From an uncultured Eubacteriales bacterium (GTDB lineage: Bacteria > Bacillota > Clostridia > Oscillospirales > CAG-272): DNA of 6,069 nt. Where the stretch lies: positions 1 to 6,069 of the forward strand of contig CABPZV010000128.1 of NCBI GenBank assembly GCA_902462015.1, written 5' to 3'. A model generated the notes under the pieces. It was not told the origin of the DNA, ran no database searches, and worked only from the letters and a program-made list of their open reading frames with translations. Both the position numbers and the translations under genes were made by a program. Of the stretch, positions 4,398 through 6,069 are shown piece after piece (within the stretch, counting starts at the first letter, position 1; the number at the start of each line of letters is the position of its first letter).

Positions 4398-5471
4398 TCA
4401 GCCAACGATTCCGGAACGTTCAATACCCTGAATAAGGTATCTTTGACAGAACAGATATACAATTACCAACGGAGCAATAATTACAAGTCCACAGGTATTA
4501 CGTATAGCCGCCTCATATGTCGTCTGCGCTGCAAAATCCTTAATATACAATGATTTTGGAATCGCAACAACATCCGGGAGCAGCTTCGGTCCAGACGAGG
4601 TAAAGAACAGATCCGTATAAAAGTTATCAGTCCACTGCCATGAGAAAGCAAAAAGAAAAATTGTTATCATCATGGGAATAGAAATAGGAATGATAATTCT
4701 CAAAAATGTTGAAACCACTCCTGAGCCGTCAATGTATGCCGATTCTTCAAGCTCATCAGGCACTCCACGGAAGAACTGTCTCATCATATAGATGTACAGT
4801 CCATTCTTAAATGCAAGGCCTCCAAGAGATAACAGCACCATCGGCCAATAAGTATTTGTAAGATCTATCGAGTCAAATCCCAAGACCTTTAAGCCCGGAA
4901 ATACTCCGCCGCCAAGAAGTTTAAATATACCCAATACATCAAAATACTTAAACTTTATAAGCATTGCAAACTTTACTGTGTTGTGCGGTACAATCATCGT
5001 AAAAATTACGCACGCAAACAGAAATTTATTGCCCTTAAACTTAAATTTCGCAAAACCATAACCAATAAGACAGCAAATAAATGTTTGAACTAATGCACAG
5101 AGCAAAGACAGAGTAGTCGTATTAAGCAATGCCTCAAAATATCCGTTTTCAGAAAAAATAGCCTTGTATGTATTAAGTGTAGGATAGCGAGGTATAAGCT
5201 TGACGGTTACATCTACAAAGTCATTCGAACTCATAAAAGAGGACATGATCTTTGAAAAGAACGGCTGAAGGATAACATAAGAAACACCTATCAGCAAACC
5301 GAGTCTGAATAAATACCAGAGGGCGCTGACAACAAAATTCGAAGACAGATATTTGATCTTGAAACGCGTCCAGCGGCTTGTTCTGTCAAAATCAACCCGG
5401 ATCTTGTTTTTACTCTCTTTAAGTACCGCCGTACCCTCGCTTACATGTGCTTTTTCATATTTCTTTTTCAT
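4398..5471 (-). CDS. Carbohydrate-type ABC transporter permease (MalG-like)
   Basis: The 357-residue product is an inner-membrane subunit of a binding-protein-dependent importer, of the MalG/UgpE-like group. A basic cytoplasmic N-terminus of about 45 residues precedes hydrophobic segments near 48-70, 115-140, 148-168, 208-230, 262-282 and 328-345. The EAA loop, which docks on the ATPase, is at 242-262: EESAYIDGSG followed by FLRIIIP, close to the family consensus EAAxxDGA...P. The end QRYLIQGIERSGIVG is the usual C-terminus of sugar permeases of this group. The length exceeds the typical 270-300 residues because of the long N-terminus. The ATG follows AAGGGGGTGA (5479-5488) at 7 bases, and this site overlaps the stop codon of the preceding permease, so the two are translated as a pair. 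The sugar cannot be deduced. Confidence 0.93.
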   Translation of the reverse strand: MKKKYEKAHVSEGTAVLKESKNKIRVDFDRTSRWTRFKIKYLSSNFVVSALWYLFRLGLLIGVSYVILQPFFSKIMSSFMSSNDFVDVTVKLIPRYPTLNTYKAIFSENGYFEALLNTTTLSLLCALVQTFICCLIGYGFAKFKFKGNKFLFACVIFTMIVPHNTVKFAMLIKFKYFDVLGIFKLLGGGVFPGLKVLGFDSIDLTNTYWPMVLLSLGGLAFKNGLYIYMMRQFFRGVPDELEESAYIDGSGVVSTFLRIIIPISIPMMITIFLFAFSWQWTDNFYTDLFFTSSGPKLLPDVVAIPKSLYIKDFAAQTTYEAAIRNTCGLVIIAPLVIVYLFCQRYLIQGIERSGIVG

Positions 5472-5486
5472 TATTCCTTCACCCCC

Positions 5487-6069
5487 TTAATCGCGTCTCT
5501 GATAGAATACGAATGCTGAAAGCACCGCAATTACCAAACCAATACATGCAATTACAAGGAGGAAATACATCCATGACATTGCCGCGCTGAGCACATTTCC
5601 GCCAGCCTGCGAATAAATTCCGGATATATAAGTCATTACTTTATTTGACGATGCGGTAAACGCATCAATAACAGTATATACTGCGTTTACAAGAATCATA
5701 GGAGAGATCATCGGCACAGTAATTTTCCAGAATGTTTCCCACTGTGTTGCTCCGTCAATATCACATGACTCATAGATCGAAGGTGAAATCGACTGCAGGC
5801 CGGCAAGGAAGATAAGCATCTGTACGCCCGAACGGTTGATTATATCATAGATGTTGTTAATCATCTGAGTAACATACTCAACGAGCTCAGTTCCCACCTT
5901 CATTGACGAAAACAGCCAGCTTATATCAGTCGCCGAAACAATCTCCGAGACAGTGTTGCCCCCGCTTGCGCCGGTACTGATCCCGCTTGACGTATCATTC
6001 ATACTTTCAAGCAAGGTGTTTGTTGAATCTATCTCGGCAATAAGTCCTGTCTGAAGTATAACGGGGACA
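5487..6069 (-). CDS. Carbohydrate-type ABC transporter permease (MalF/UgpA-like), N-terminus outside window
   Basis: The frame is open to the right edge (first whole codon at 6068), so 193 C-terminal residues are seen and the true start is outside. The TTG near 6014 is an internal codon, because family-like sequence (VPVILQTGLI) continues upstream of it. Hydrophobic segments lie near fragment residues 1-11, 82-92, 120-138 and 166-189. The EAA loop is at 99-119: YESCDIDGATQWETFWKITVP, with the conserved DGA. A Gly/Ser-rich, then mostly polar, stretch of about 60 residues (about 20-80) separates the first two segments and probably faces outside. It precedes the MalG-like permease by 15 bases, forming the usual permease heterodimer. 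The binding protein and any ATPase are not in the window. Confidence 0.9.
   Translation of the reverse strand, partial: VPVILQTGLIAEIDSTNTLLESMNDTSSGISTGASGGNTVSEIVSATDISWLFSSMKVGTELVEYVTQMINNIYDIINRSGVQMLIFLAGLQSISPSIYESCDIDGATQWETFWKITVPMISPMILVNAVYTVIDAFTASSNKVMTYISGIYSQAGGNVLSAAMSWMYFLLVIACIGLVIAVLSAFVFYQRRD

Overview
The window most resembles chromosomal DNA from an AT-leaning, low-GC Gram-positive bacterium, probably a gut Clostridia of the Oscillospiraceae/Ruminococcus kind. This is inferred from the rpsF-ssb-rpsR gene order without rplI, strong AGGAGG-type ribosome binding sites, TTGACA/TATAAT-like promoters, a YitT-family membrane protein and paired sugar-type ABC permeases. No rRNA or tRNA gene is present to fix the taxon.

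Layout. A + strand gene fragment at the left edge (2-310) is the C-terminus of an ADP-ribosylglycohydrolase-family protein. It converges on a set of genes that all lie on the - strand. Reading these in their transcription direction, from right to left: two consecutive ABC transporter permeases (5487-6069, running off the edge, and 4398-5471), a YitT-family membrane protein (3068-3907), uracil phosphoribosyltransferase upp (2343-2972), and the operon rpsF (1564-1995), ssb (1038-1511), rpsR (688-948). Promoter-like sequences can be read upstream of rpsF (TTGACA-18-TATAAT), upp (TTGCAA-17-TATAAT) and, more weakly, the YitT gene. The rpsF leader is about 100 nt long and can fold; it is a candidate for autoregulation by S6:S18.

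The most notable content is outside the genes. Three copies of a 162-181 bp element sit at 450-611, 2161-2341 and 4145-4309, all in the same orientation. Each lies just downstream of the last gene of a - strand transcription unit (rpsR, upp, the second permease), between the stop codon and an unrelated hairpin. Each copy has a G-rich left end, a 17-bp hairpin with a 3-nt loop, a GC-rich block of 15-bp sub-units (3, 4 and 3 units), and a right end reading CTTGCCTAAGTTA (TTTGCCTAAGTTA in copy 2). No open reading frame is conserved among them. They look like a non-coding interspersed repeat family of the REP/BIME or MITE-like class that is transcribed in 3' untranslated regions. I cannot match it to a named family from memory.

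Functionally the window is otherwise ordinary: translation and replication housekeeping (S6, SSB, S18), pyrimidine salvage (Upp), a conserved membrane protein of unclear substrate, and the membrane half of a probable carbohydrate importer whose binding protein and ATPase are not in view. I see no evidence of a new multi-gene system. The repeat family is the best candidate for something undescribed.
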